Shown here piece by piece: positions 24,607 to 33,311 of a stretch of DNA of 64,000 bases. Position 1 is the stretch's first letter. Every line of letters begins with the position of its first letter. The stretch is from Pseudonocardia kunmingensis (GTDB lineage Bacteria; Actinomycetota; Actinomycetes; Mycobacteriales; Pseudonocardiaceae): NCBI RefSeq assembly GCF_006716445.1, contig NZ_VFPA01000003.1, positions 1,116,001 to 1,180,000 on the forward strand, given 5' to 3'. The notes below the pieces were generated by a model. It was not told where the DNA came from, searched no databases, and was given only the letters and a program-made list of their open reading frames with translations. Both the position numbers and the translations under genes were made by a program.

Positions 24607-25601
24607 CGAACCTCGACCCCCGGCCCGACCTGGAGGTGCTGGACGGCGGGCAGCCGTGCACGGCGGTCGAGGTCCTCGAGCCGCGCCAGGTGCCCCTCGG
24701 GGGCGTGCGGGCGACGACGGTGCACCGGACCCTCCCGCAGCGGCGCAGGTCGCTGGTGGGGGCGTGGTGCTTCCTGGACCACTACGGCCCCGACGACGTC
24801 GCGGTCACCGGGGGCATGCAGATGCCGCGGCATCCGCACACCGGGCTCGCGACGGTGTCGTGGCTGTTCAGCGGCCACATCGAGCACCTCGACTCCGGTG
24901 GCACCGCGGCCCCCGTCGTGCCGGGGGAGCTCAACCTGATGATCGCGGGGCGGGGCATCACCCACCAGGAGCTCAGCGCCGCCGGGACGCGGACCCTGCA
25001 CGGCGTGCAGCTCTGGTACGCGCTGCCGGACGAGACGCGGTTCGGCGAGAACGCCTTCGCCCACTACGCGCCCGAGCCGGTGACGCTCCCCGGTGTCACG
25101 GCGAGGGTGTTCCTCGGGGCGCTCCTCGGGTCCGTGTCCCCGGTCGAGACGCGGACGCCCGACCTGCTCGGTGCCGAGCTGGTCCTCGCCCCGGGCACCA
25201 CGGCCCGGCTGCCCGTGCGAGCCGACTTCGAGCACGCCGTCCTCGCCGAGAACGCGGAGGTCACGGTGAACTCCGCCGCCGTCGGACACCGATCGCTCGC
25301 GTACGTCCCGCCCGGCGCCGACACGCTGGTCGTCACCGCCGGTGACGAGGAGGCCCGCGTGATCCTGCTCGGCGGCGTCCCGCTGGACGAGCAGATCGTG
25401 ATGTGGTGGAACTTCGTCGGCCGCGACCACGACGAGATCGTCGAGTTCCGGCGCCGCTACCAGGCCGAGCTCGGGTTCGAGCCGGCCGATCCGCGGGACG
25501 AGGGAAGGCCCGCTCTGTTCGGCACCTTCCCACCGGGCCAGCTGCCGCCGCTGCCCGCTCCACCGCTGCCGAACACCCGGTTGCTCCCGCGCGAGCAGTA
25601 G
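24603..25601 (+). CDS. Pirin-family cupin protein
   Basis: The 332-residue bicupin matches pirin: MPRHPHTGLATVSWLFSGHI gives the metal-binding His pair, and HLDSGG, GRGITHQE and LHGVQLW complete the first cupin. The C-terminal pirin domain follows (ARVFLGALLG, then VPLDEQIVMWWNFVGRDHDE). Bacterial pirins such as YhhW have quercetinase-like dioxygenase activity or bind iron. ATG 24603 overlaps the previous stop. It fits the quinone/aromatic stress theme of the island. Confidence 0.9.
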   Translation: MTNLDPRPDLEVLDGGQPCTAVEVLEPRQVPLGGVRATTVHRTLPQRRRSLVGAWCFLDHYGPDDVAVTGGMQMPRHPHTGLATVSWLFSGHIEHLDSGGTAAPVVPGELNLMIAGRGITHQELSAAGTRTLHGVQLWYALPDETRFGENAFAHYAPEPVTLPGVTARVFLGALLGSVSPVETRTPDLLGAELVLAPGTTARLPVRADFEHAVLAENAEVTVNSAAVGHRSLAYVPPGADTLVVTAGDEEARVILLGGVPLDEQIVMWWNFVGRDHDEIVEFRRRYQAELGFEPADPRDEGRPALFGTFPPGQLPPLPAPPLPNTRLLPREQ

Positions 25602-25630
25602 GGCGGGGGTTGATCAGCGGTGCGGGCCGT

Positions 25631-25676
25631 GACCGATTGACCGGCCGATCCGCTGCTCGCCGCAGCGCCCGACACT
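25631..25676 (+). promoter_or_regulatory. Shared-motif promoter, copy 4 (LLM operon)
   Basis: GACCGATTGACCGGCCGAT (25631-25649) is identical over 19 nt to copy 1. It is followed by 21 nt and the hexamer GACACT (25671-25676), then 7 nt to GTG 25684. There is no ribosome site, so a leaderless mRNA is predicted. Confidence 0.55.
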
Positions 25677-25683
25677 GAACCCC

Positions 25684-26721
25684 GTGAGTGATCTCGTGTT
25701 CGGCCTCGACACCTTCGGCGACGTGCCCGAGGACGACTCCGGCGCCCTCGTCTCCCACGCCGAGGCGATCCGCCAGGTCGTCACCGAGGCGATCCTCGCC
25801 GACGAGCTCGGCGTCGACGCCCTCACGCTCGGCGAGCACCACCGACCCGACTACGCGATCTCCACTCCCGAGACCGTGCTCGCCGGCATCGCCACCCGCA
25901 CCTCCCGGATCCGGCTGGGCTCCGGCGTCACCGTGCTGAGCTCCGACGACCCCGTGCGCGTCTTCCAGCGCTTCGCCACCCTCGACGCGATCTCCTCGGG
26001 CCGCGCCGAGGTGATCCTCGGGCGCGGCTCGTTCACCGAGTCGTTCCCCCTGTTCGGCTACGACCTCGCCGACTACGAGGTGCTCTTCGAGGAGAAGCTC
26101 GAACTGTTCGTCCAGCTCCTGGACGAGAATCCGGTGACGTGGACCGGCACGGTGCGCGCCGCGCTCGACAGCGCCGACGTGTACCCCAAGACCGACTCCG
26201 GGCGCCTGAGCACCTGGGTCGGCGTCGGCGGTTCGCCGCAGTCGGTCCTCCGCACCGCCCGCCACGGCCTGCCGCTCATGCTCGCCATCATCGGCGGCCC
26301 GCCCGGGCGGTTCACCCCGCTCATCGACCTCTACCGCCGCGCCACCGAGCGGCTCGGCACCACCGCGTGGCCCGTCGGCATGCACTCACCCGGTTTCGTC
26401 GCCGACACCGACGACGAGGCCAGGCAGGTGCACTACCCCCGCTACAAGGTCCTCCACGACCGCATCGGCGCCCTGCGCGGCTGGCCGCCGCTGCGTTGGG
26501 CGGACTACGCCGCCGAGGTCGAGCACGGCTCGATGTACGTCGGCTCCCCGGAGACCGTCGCCCGCAAGATCGCCCGGTCCGTCCGCACGCTCGGCGTCGG
26601 CCGGTTCGACATGATCTACACCGGCGGCTCGCAGCCGATGAGCGCCCGCCTGCGCAGCGTCGAGCTCTACGGCAGCAAGGTCGTCCCCATGGTCCGCGAC
26701 ATCCTCTCCGAGACGGCATGA
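25684..26721 (+). CDS. LLM-class flavin/F420-dependent oxidoreductase
   Basis: The 345-residue protein is a luciferase-like TIM barrel: LGVDALTLGEHHRPDY, TSRIRLGSGVTVLSSDDP, VFQRFATLDAISSGRAEVIL and WVGVGGSPQSVLRTARHGLP are typical. The SfnB/CE1758-like subgroup uses FMN or F420 for monooxygenase or reductase reactions. GTG 25684 follows a shared-motif promoter. The stop overlaps the start of the F420 reductase-like gene, which probably supplies the reduced cofactor. Confidence 0.88.
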   Translation: MSDLVFGLDTFGDVPEDDSGALVSHAEAIRQVVTEAILADELGVDALTLGEHHRPDYAISTPETVLAGIATRTSRIRLGSGVTVLSSDDPVRVFQRFATLDAISSGRAEVILGRGSFTESFPLFGYDLADYEVLFEEKLELFVQLLDENPVTWTGTVRAALDSADVYPKTDSGRLSTWVGVGGSPQSVLRTARHGLPLMLAIIGGPPGRFTPLIDLYRRATERLGTTAWPVGMHSPGFVADTDDEARQVHYPRYKVLHDRIGALRGWPPLRWADYAAEVEHGSMYVGSPETVARKIARSVRTLGVGRFDMIYTGGSQPMSARLRSVELYGSKVVPMVRDILSETA

Positions 26722-27425
26722 CCACCATCGCGATCCTGGGGGCCGGCAAGGTCGGCACCGTGCTCGCGCGGCTCGCCGTCGCCGCGGGCTACCGCGTGCT
26801 CGTCGCCGGCTCGGGCGACCCGGCGAAGATCGCGCTCATCGTCGAGGTCGTCACGCCCGGCGCGACCGCCACCACCGCCACCGCGGCGGCCGAGCAGGCC
26901 GACGTCGTCGTCCTCGCCCTCCCCCTCGGCAAGCACCGCACGCTCCCCGCCGACGCGCTGCGCGGCACGCTCGTCGTCGACGCCATGAACTACTGGTGGG
27001 AGACCGACGGCATCCGCGGCGACCTCACCGACCCGCGCACCTCCTCCAGCGAGATCGTGCAGGCCTTCCTGCCCGGAGCCCGTGTGGTCAAGGCGCTCAA
27101 CCACATGGGCTACCACGACCTCGAGGACGAGGCCCGCCCCGCCGCGGCGCCCGGACGAAAGGCGCTCGCCGTCGCCGGAGACGACACCACCGACGTCGCC
27201 GCGGTCGCCCGGCTCGTCGACGCGCTCGGATTCGACCCCGTCGTCGCGGGCCCGCTCGCCGAGGGAGTCCGCTTCGAGCCCGGCGCCGAGCTGTTCGGCG
27301 CGAACGTCGACGCCGCGGAGGTCCGCGCCATGCTCGAGCGATTCCCCGAATCCCCGCGCGGCCGTGCCGTGGCTCGAGCCCGCTCGACCGGACCCGACGA
27401 CGCGACCTGGGAAGCCATCGCATGA
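26718..27425 (+). CDS. NADPH-dependent F420 reductase-like protein
   Basis: The 235-residue protein begins MTTIAILGAGKVGTVLARLA (GxGxxG) and has ADVVVLALPLGKHRTLPA, VDAMNYWWETDG and VKALNHMGYHDLE, as in F420H2:NADP+ oxidoreductases (Fno-like). Full Rossmann and C-terminal helical parts are present, unlike the shorter paralogue at 20203. Overlap with the LLM gene (ATGA) indicates coupled expression and a cofactor-supply role. Confidence 0.85.
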   Translation: MTTIAILGAGKVGTVLARLAVAAGYRVLVAGSGDPAKIALIVEVVTPGATATTATAAAEQADVVVLALPLGKHRTLPADALRGTLVVDAMNYWWETDGIRGDLTDPRTSSSEIVQAFLPGARVVKALNHMGYHDLEDEARPAAAPGRKALAVAGDDTTDVAAVARLVDALGFDPVVAGPLAEGVRFEPGAELFGANVDAAEVRAMLERFPESPRGRAVARARSTGPDDATWEAIA

Positions 27426-27460
27426 GCAACACCGCCACGGTCCCGGTCGAGCTCACCTGA
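27422..27460 (+). CDS. 12-codon overlapping ORF, probable gene stump
   Basis: ATG 27422 overlaps the reductase stop (ATGA) and encodes 12 residues (MSNTATVPVELT) before TGA. The overlap style matches real operon genes nearby, so this may be the start of a third gene lost by deletion. It may also be chance. Confidence 0.2.
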   Translation: MSNTATVPVELT

Positions 27461-27528
27461 CCTGGCGGCGCACACGGGCACCGGCGGGGCCGAGATCCGC
27501 TCACCCAGCGAGCTTCCGGCGGGGGGCA

Positions 27529-27720
27529 CTAGCCGAGGTCGAGCGCCCCGCTGGGGCACAGCCGGACCGCCTCGGCCACGGCCTCGCGCAGCTCCTCCGG
27601 GGGGTCCGACAGGAGCACCGTGACCAGTCCGTCGTCCTCCCCCTGGTCGAAGACCTGCGGCGCGGTGAGCGCGCACATGCCGGCGCCGATGCAGACGGTG
27701 GTATCGGCGAAGATCCGCAT
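27529..27720 (-). CDS. 3Fe-4S ferredoxin, P450 electron donor
   Basis: The 63-residue ferredoxin has Cys at about residues 10, 16 and 54 (CIGAGMC and LCPSGAL), with the second-position Cys replaced. This is the 3Fe-4S pattern of actinobacterial P450 ferredoxins. It starts 7 nt after the P450 stop and surely belongs to the same transcript. It passes single electrons from a ferredoxin reductase, not seen here, to the P450. Confidence 0.92.
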   Translation of the reverse strand: MRIFADTTVCIGAGMCALTAPQVFDQGEDDGLVTVLLSDPPEELREAVAEAVRLCPSGALDLG

Positions 27721-27727
27721 GCTCCGC

Positions 27728-28936
27728 CTACCAGGTCACCGGCAGCTCGTGGACGCCGTACACGATGCCGCCGTGCTTGTAGGGCAGCTCGTCCACGGGC
27801 GCGGCGACCTGCAAGGTGGGGATGCGCGCGAACAGGCTGGAGAACGCGATCTCCAGTTCCAGTCGGGCGAGGTTCTGCCCGAGGCACTGGTGGACACCGT
27901 AGCCGAACCCGACGTGGTGCCGGCTGCCGCGGCGGACGTCGAACCGCTCGGGCTCGGGGAACACCGCGGGGTCCCAGTCGGCCGCGGCCAGCAAGGCGAT
28001 CACCCCCTCGCCGACGCGGATCGGGGTGCCGCTGAGCTCGGTGTCCTCGGCCGCGATCCGGGTGGTGACGAGGTCGGCGATGCTGAGGTAGCGCAGCAAC
28101 TCCTCGACGGCACCAGGAAGCAGTTCGGGGTCCGACCTGAGCGCGGCGAGTTGGTCGGGATGCTCCAGCAGCGCCACGGTGCCGAGCGAGATCATGTTGG
28201 CGGTGGTCTCGTGGCCCGCGTTGAGCAGCATCAGGCACATCATCAGCAGCTCGTCCCGCCGCAGCTCACCGGCGGGCTCCAACTGCTCGGCGACGAGCTT
28301 GCTCATCAGGTCGTCGCCGGGCCCCTGCTGCTTGCGGGTGATCAGCCCGTCCATGTAGGCGCGCAGCTCCCCCAACGCGGCGGCGAACTGCTCCGCGGTG
28401 CTCGCCCCCGATACGGTGATCTTGCTCCTCCCCTGGAAGAACTCGTGGTCGTCGTAGGGCACGCCGAGCAGCTGGCAGATCACCAGCGAGGACAGGGGGA
28501 GCGCGAACGCATCGACCAGGTCCACCGGTGGTGTCCGGGTGAGCAGATCGTCCAGCAGCCTGTCCACGGTGGCCTGGATGCCGGGGCGCATCGTCTTGAT
28601 GCGCTTGGCGGTGAAGTCCTGGATGAGCATGCGCCGGTAGAAGCTGTGCTGCGGCGGGTCCATCCGGATGAACGGCGGGCGTTGCAGGATCTGCGCCGCG
28701 CCCGGGACGAGCGCGGGGAAGCCGGGGCGGGTGCCGTCGGCGCTGAACACCGGGCTGCTCAGGACGGTCCGGACGTCGTCGTACCGGGTCACCAGCCAGG
28801 CGGTGCCGCCGGTGGGCAGCTGCACCCTGGACACGGGTTCCGCGGCCCGCAGCCGGTCGTACTCCAGCGGTGGGGCGAACGGGCACTGGCGCGGGATGGG
28901 GAAGTTCCGGTGGTCAGGGGTCGTGATCCGGGACAT
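27728..28936 (-). CDS. Cytochrome P450 (class I, ferredoxin-linked)
   Basis: The 402-residue protein shows the full P450 set: I-helix LLNAGHETTANMI, K-helix ExxR (EELLR) and the haem loop FGYGVHQCLG. ATG 28936 fits the normal N-terminus; the frame extends upstream without a ribosome site. It uses O2 and two electrons from the adjacent ferredoxin to oxidise an unknown substrate. The divergent TetR gene at 29029 probably represses it. Confidence 0.93.
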   Translation of the reverse strand: MSRITTPDHRNFPIPRQCPFAPPLEYDRLRAAEPVSRVQLPTGGTAWLVTRYDDVRTVLSSPVFSADGTRPGFPALVPGAAQILQRPPFIRMDPPQHSFYRRMLIQDFTAKRIKTMRPGIQATVDRLLDDLLTRTPPVDLVDAFALPLSSLVICQLLGVPYDDHEFFQGRSKITVSGASTAEQFAAALGELRAYMDGLITRKQQGPGDDLMSKLVAEQLEPAGELRRDELLMMCLMLLNAGHETTANMISLGTVALLEHPDQLAALRSDPELLPGAVEELLRYLSIADLVTTRIAAEDTELSGTPIRVGEGVIALLAAADWDPAVFPEPERFDVRRGSRHHVGFGYGVHQCLGQNLARLELEIAFSSLFARIPTLQVAAPVDELPYKHGGIVYGVHELPVTW

Positions 28937-29028
28937 CGGCCACCTTCGTAATCGTAGGAGAACCCTCCACTTACGTGGGTGCGGTACGCTAGCACAAGCG
29001 AAGGGCTTTCCTCCACATCTCCAGGGAG

Positions 29029-29703
29029 ATGGGTACCGGGTTGACCGAGAGCACGTCCCGACTGCGCGCGGACGCACGCCGCAACCGCGAGCAGATCATC
29101 GCCGCGGCCCGCGAGATGTTTCTCGAGCAGGGCACCAACGCGTCGCTGGAGGAGATCGCCCGACGCGCCGGCGTCGGTATCGCCACCCTCTACCGGCGGT
29201 TTCCCGAACGCCACACGCTCGTCCAGCAGGTCGCCTTGGAGAACATGGCCCTGGTCGGTGCGGAGCTGGACCGCGCCACCGCCGAGCACCAGGACGCCTG
29301 GAACGCGCTGGCGCAGGTCATACGCCGCTTGGTGGACCTCCGCGTCGGCGCCTTCATGCCGGTGCTGGCCCTCGACCTCGAGGAGGACATGCGCAGCGAG
29401 GGGGGAGTGCTCAAGACGCGGCGAGACCAGCTGTTGGCGCGGATGGAGCAGCTCGTCCGCACCGCGCAGCAGGAGGGGCAGCTCCGCCAGGCCATCACCC
29501 CGATCGACATCATGCTCGGGATCATCAAGCTGTCCCGCCCCCTGCCCGTCATCGGTGCCGAGCTGAACGCGCGGCTGATCGAGCAGCAGCTGGAGCTGTT
29601 CCTCGGCAGCCTCCACGCCGTGGCGCTCGACGCCTCCGAGCCGCTCCGTCGGCAGCGGCTGACCCTCGACGAGCTGGACCGCTACCTCGAGACGGCGGAG
29701 TAG
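29029..29703 (+). CDS. TetR-family regulator next to P450
   Basis: The 224-residue protein has an N-terminal HTH (ASLEEIARRAGVGIATLYRRF) and an extended C-terminal ligand domain. It is divergent from the P450-ferredoxin pair across a 92-bp gap that contains GGAG-GGTT-CTCC (28956-28967) and TACG-rich half sites. It probably represses the P450 pair and is relieved by the P450 substrate. Confidence 0.88.
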   Translation: MGTGLTESTSRLRADARRNREQIIAAAREMFLEQGTNASLEEIARRAGVGIATLYRRFPERHTLVQQVALENMALVGAELDRATAEHQDAWNALAQVIRRLVDLRVGAFMPVLALDLEEDMRSEGGVLKTRRDQLLARMEQLVRTAQQEGQLRQAITPIDIMLGIIKLSRPLPVIGAELNARLIEQQLELFLGSLHAVALDASEPLRRQRLTLDELDRYLETAE

Positions 29704-29712
29704 CCGGCCTCG

Positions 29713-30927
29713 CTACCGGCTCGATCTCGCCGCGTCGCGCGGCGGATCGTCGTCGTCGGGAAGCCCGGCGATCGGCTCCACGTCGAACGCCCGCGCCACC
29801 GGCACGTCGGACATGCTGTGGACCACGATCGACACCGCGATCGTCAGCGCGACGAGCTCGAACACCGTCTGGGCCGCCGCGATCCCGGACTGGACGGCGA
29901 GCAGTCCGTACACCACCGACGCGAACCCCTTCGGGCCGAACCACGCCGCGGCGTACCGCTCGCGCTTCGGCAACCCCGCTCGCCACAGCGACACGAGCAC
30001 CGACGCGGGCCGCACCACGAGCAACGCGAGCAGTGCGACCGCCCACTCCCCGATCGAGAGCTCGAGGAAGAACGTCGGCGTGAGCAGCGCGCCGAACACC
30101 AGCACGGCCGCGAACTTCGTCAGCTCGGACACGAGCTCCCCGAAACCCTCGAACGCGTGGCTCGCCCGCGGCGCCACGGTGGCCAGCGTGATGCCCGCCG
30201 AGAAGGCCGCGAGGTAGGCGTTGGCGTGCGTCATCTCGCACAGGCCGTAGAGCACGATGGCGATCGCCAACGGGGCCAGCGGCTGCAGCCGCGGTTCCGC
30301 GCCCAGCACCGGCAACCGCAGCAACAGTGTCACCACCAGCGGCAGGGCCACACCGAGCGCCAGCCCGAGCACGAGCTCGAGCACGACGTCGGCCGGATGG
30401 ACCTCGCCGCCGGTCGCCAGCGCCAGGAACACCAGGACGAACGGCAGCGCGAGCCCGTCGTTGACCCCCGACTCGATGTTCAGCAGCTTGCGCAGCCGCC
30501 GCGGTACCTCCGAGCGGCTCACGATCGTGGACGCGAACACCGGGTCGGTGGGCGAGAGGATCGCCCCCACCAGCAGCGACGTCGTCCAGTCCAGGCCCAC
30601 GAGGTAGTGCGTGGCAACCGCGATCAGCACCAGGGTGAGCGGCATCCCCAACCCCAGGGCCCGTCCCGAGAGCCGCCACCCGACGCGCAGCTGCCGCAGC
30701 GGCAGCCGGCCACCGTCGACGAACAGCACGGTGAACAGGGCGAGGTCGGCGAGCGCGCTGACGGCCGGATCGTCCGCCGACACGTCGATCAACCCCAGTG
30801 CCCCCGGCCCGACCAGCGCGCCGGCCACGAGGAACACCAGCGCCGTGGACAGCACCGACCGCGCGGCCAGCCCGGACAGCGCGACCGTCACGAGCAGCAC
30901 CACACCGAACGTCAGGACCAGGACCAC
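29713..30927 (-). CDS. Cation:proton antiporter (CPA family)
   Basis: The 404-residue protein has about 12 hydrophobic segments and the conserved core TTSLLVGAILSPTDPVFAS. The NIESGVNDGLALPFVL helix carries the Asp pair region of Na+/H+ exchangers. It ends 9 nt from the convergent TetR gene. It exchanges Na+ or K+ for protons for pH or ion homeostasis. No regulatory nucleotide-binding domain is attached. Confidence 0.88.
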   Translation of the reverse strand: MVLVLTFGVVLLVTVALSGLAARSVLSTALVFLVAGALVGPGALGLIDVSADDPAVSALADLALFTVLFVDGGRLPLRQLRVGWRLSGRALGLGMPLTLVLIAVATHYLVGLDWTTSLLVGAILSPTDPVFASTIVSRSEVPRRLRKLLNIESGVNDGLALPFVLVFLALATGGEVHPADVVLELVLGLALGVALPLVVTLLLRLPVLGAEPRLQPLAPLAIAIVLYGLCEMTHANAYLAAFSAGITLATVAPRASHAFEGFGELVSELTKFAAVLVFGALLTPTFFLELSIGEWAVALLALLVVRPASVLVSLWRAGLPKRERYAAAWFGPKGFASVVYGLLAVQSGIAAAQTVFELVALTIAVSIVVHSMSDVPVARAFDVEPIAGLPDDDDPPRDAARSSR

Positions 30928-31216
30928 GTCGCTCCTCTCGCCCGACCGGCCGACCTCGGCACCGCGGACGAGCGCGCCCCAGAGCGTGCACCCGGCTCGG
31001 GCGCGTCAGGCTATCGCCGTTCCGCCGGAGTGGCCGCCCGACCGGCCGGCGCCTACGATCGCAGGCAGGGCGCGCCGGGAAGTCTGGTCGGCACCGACCG
31101 GAACCTGCGCGGAAGGCCCTGACGATGATCCGATCATCCATCCCCCACCCCCACGGCAGGCCGGCCCTCGTGGGGACCGCGCGGCGCGAGTCCGACCAGT
31201 TCGGGGAGGCAACACC

Positions 31217-32110
31217 GTGCTCACGACAGTCCTGATCGTCCTCATCGCGTTGGTGGTGCTGCTCGTCGGCAGCGGTGTCCGGATGGTGCAGCAGTACCAG
31301 CGGGGGGTCGTGCTGCGGTTCGGCCGGCTGCTGCCCGAGGTCCGCGAGCCCGGCCTGCGGCTGATGATCCCGCTCGCGGACCGCATGGTGAAGATCCCCA
31401 TCCAGACCGTCGTGCTGGACGTCCCGCCGCAGGGGGCGATCACCCGGGACAACGTCACGGTCAGCGTCGACGCCGTCGTCTACTTCCGGGTCACCGAGCC
31501 GGTCAAGGCGGTGGTGAACGTCGAGAACTACCTCGGCGCGGTGTCGCAGGTCGCCCGGACCTCGCTGCGGTCGGTTATCGGCCGCGCCGACCTCGACACG
31601 ATGCTGTCGGACCGGGAGCAGGTGAACTCGGAGCTCCGCGCCGTGATCGACACGCCCACCGACGACTGGGGCATCAGCATCGACCGGGTCGAGATCAAGG
31701 ACATCGCCCTCCCGGAGGGCATGCGCCGGGCGATGGCGCGCCAGGCCGAGGCCGAGCGGGACCGCCGGGCGCGGGTCATCAACGCCGACGGCGAGTACCA
31801 GGCCTCCGCCCGGCTCGCCGACGCGGCGCGGGTCATGTCCGACACGCCGGGCGCCCTGCAGCTGCGGTTGCTCCAGACCGTCGCCGACGTGGCCTCCGAC
31901 CAGAACAGCACCTTGGTGATGCCGATCCCGGTGGAGCTGCTCCGCTTCTTCGAGCAGGCCGCCGGCACCGGGACGGGTCAGGAACGCGCTCCCGCACCCG
32001 CCCGCGTCGAAGGCGAGCCGCAGCCCACGCCGCTGTCCGAGCCGCTGTCCGAGCCGGCGCCCCTCCCCCCGGAGACGTCACCCGCCGACGGCGACGGCGC
32101 CCCGCGGTAG
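31217..32110 (+). CDS. SPFH/band 7 (slipin) protein
   Basis: GTG 31217 behind GGGGAGG gives 297 residues. A single N-terminal membrane helix (about 2-20) is followed by the SPFH domain (QQYQRGVVLRFGRLL, then TRDNVTVSVDAVVYFRV). A coiled-coil rich in Ala/Arg/Glu follows (RRAMARQAEAERDRRARVI), then a Pro/Glu-rich tail. Such stomatin-like proteins form oligomeric scaffolds in the membrane. An NfeD partner is not adjacent. Confidence 0.9.
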   Translation: MLTTVLIVLIALVVLLVGSGVRMVQQYQRGVVLRFGRLLPEVREPGLRLMIPLADRMVKIPIQTVVLDVPPQGAITRDNVTVSVDAVVYFRVTEPVKAVVNVENYLGAVSQVARTSLRSVIGRADLDTMLSDREQVNSELRAVIDTPTDDWGISIDRVEIKDIALPEGMRRAMARQAEAERDRRARVINADGEYQASARLADAARVMSDTPGALQLRLLQTVADVASDQNSTLVMPIPVELLRFFEQAAGTGTGQERAPAPARVEGEPQPTPLSEPLSEPAPLPPETSPADGDGAPR

Positions 32111-32118
32111 GCGCGGCG

Positions 32119-32304
32119 TCACCACAGGTCCGGGGGCAGATCCTCGGTGACCACGTCCAGGTCGGAGCGTGTCCGAGCAGCGAAGACCAGCTGGACCCGC
32201 TCGTCGAACTCGGTCACCGTCAGCCGTCCGTCCCGCACCGCCCGTTCCAGGCGGCGGACGACGGCCTGCCGCTCGGTATCCGACACCCGGACGTCCCGCT
32301 GCAC
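32119..32304 (-). CDS. Stand-alone DUF1707 domain protein
   Basis: The 61-residue protein consists of one DUF1707 domain (RVSDTERQAVVRRLERAVRD, then LTVTEFDERV). DUF1707 usually precedes membrane or other domains in actinobacterial proteins; here the gene ends right after it. It lies tail-to-tail with the SPFH gene. The function is unknown. Confidence 0.8.
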   Translation of the reverse strand: MQRDVRVSDTERQAVVRRLERAVRDGRLTVTEFDERVQLVFAARTRSDLDVVTEDLPPDLW

Positions 32305-32575
32305 GACCCACCTCCTCCTGCTGCTGCGGGCCCGACGATAGGCCGCTCACCCGTGGATCGCCGCGCAGGCGAGCGGAGCGGGCGGCGCCGCGCGGGTCGT
32401 TCCCGATCGTGCTCGACGGGCCGGACACCGAGGCGTGCTGCAGCGCCGACGTCGTGCGCACCGCCGCGGACAGGTCGCCCTGCGCGGGCATGGTCCGTCC
32501 GAGATCCACGGCGTGTCACCGTTTCGTGACCTCCTGTGCCGGATGATCCCGCCGACCGCCGGGAACGCAACAGAC

Positions 32576-33259
32576 ATGATCCGCACGACACGACCGCGCG
32601 GGCGCTCCGCGCGGCTCCCGATCCTGCTCGCCGGCACCGTACTGGCCGCGGTGGCCTGCGGTGGACCCGAACCGGCCCCGCCGGCCGTGCCGGAGGCGCC
32701 CCTCGCCCCACCCGCGCCGATCGCGCCTCCCACCCCGCAGACCCCGCTCGCGGACGTCGAGGCCGAGGGCACCCTCGCCCCGCCCGACCAGGCGCAGGAC
32801 GCGTTCACCTACGACCCGGCCCAGGCGCCGGTGGGCGCGGAGCTCGCGGTCGAGGCCGGGGCGTCGGACGGGGCCACGCGGGTACGGCTCGAGGTGGAAG
32901 GCCTGCTGCCCGACCGCGGCTACGCCGCCCACGCACACGCCCGGCCGTGCGGCCCCACCGGCGACGCCGCCGGACCGCACTTTCAGAACGAGGTCGACCC
33001 CGCCGCCACCCCGGAGCAGCCGTCCACCGACCCCGCGTACGCCAACCCGCAGAACGAGATCTGGCTCGACCTGCGCACCGACGCCGAGGGCGACGGCGAG
33101 GCGAGCACCGAGGTGCCGTTCGTGTTCAGCGACCGCGCACCCGCGTCGGTCGTCATCCACGAAGCCGAGACCACCGCCACCGCTGCAGGCGAAGCGGGAT
33201 CCGCAGGCGGCAGGTTGGCCTGCCTCAACGTGCCGTTCGACCAGGTCGCGAGCGGGTGA
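32576..33259 (+). CDS. Superoxide-dismutase-like lipoprotein
   Basis: The 227-residue protein has a signal peptide with lipobox (LAAVAC, Cys about residue 28), a Pro-rich linker and a Cu/Zn SOD-like beta domain. That domain carries GYAAHAHARPCG, GPHFQNEVDP and SVVIHEAETT. The His-x-His, GPHF and late His positions are present, but the zinc-loop HADxD region is not evident, so dismutase activity is doubtful. It would sit on the outer face of the membrane. Confidence 0.8.
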   Translation: MIRTTRPRGRSARLPILLAGTVLAAVACGGPEPAPPAVPEAPLAPPAPIAPPTPQTPLADVEAEGTLAPPDQAQDAFTYDPAQAPVGAELAVEAGASDGATRVRLEVEGLLPDRGYAAHAHARPCGPTGDAAGPHFQNEVDPAATPEQPSTDPAYANPQNEIWLDLRTDAEGDGEASTEVPFVFSDRAPASVVIHEAETTATAAGEAGSAGGRLACLNVPFDQVASG

Positions 33260-33311
33260 CCGCGCTGGTGGAGGTCCTCGCGGCTCGAAGCGGCGTCCGG
33301 CCCCCTCGACG

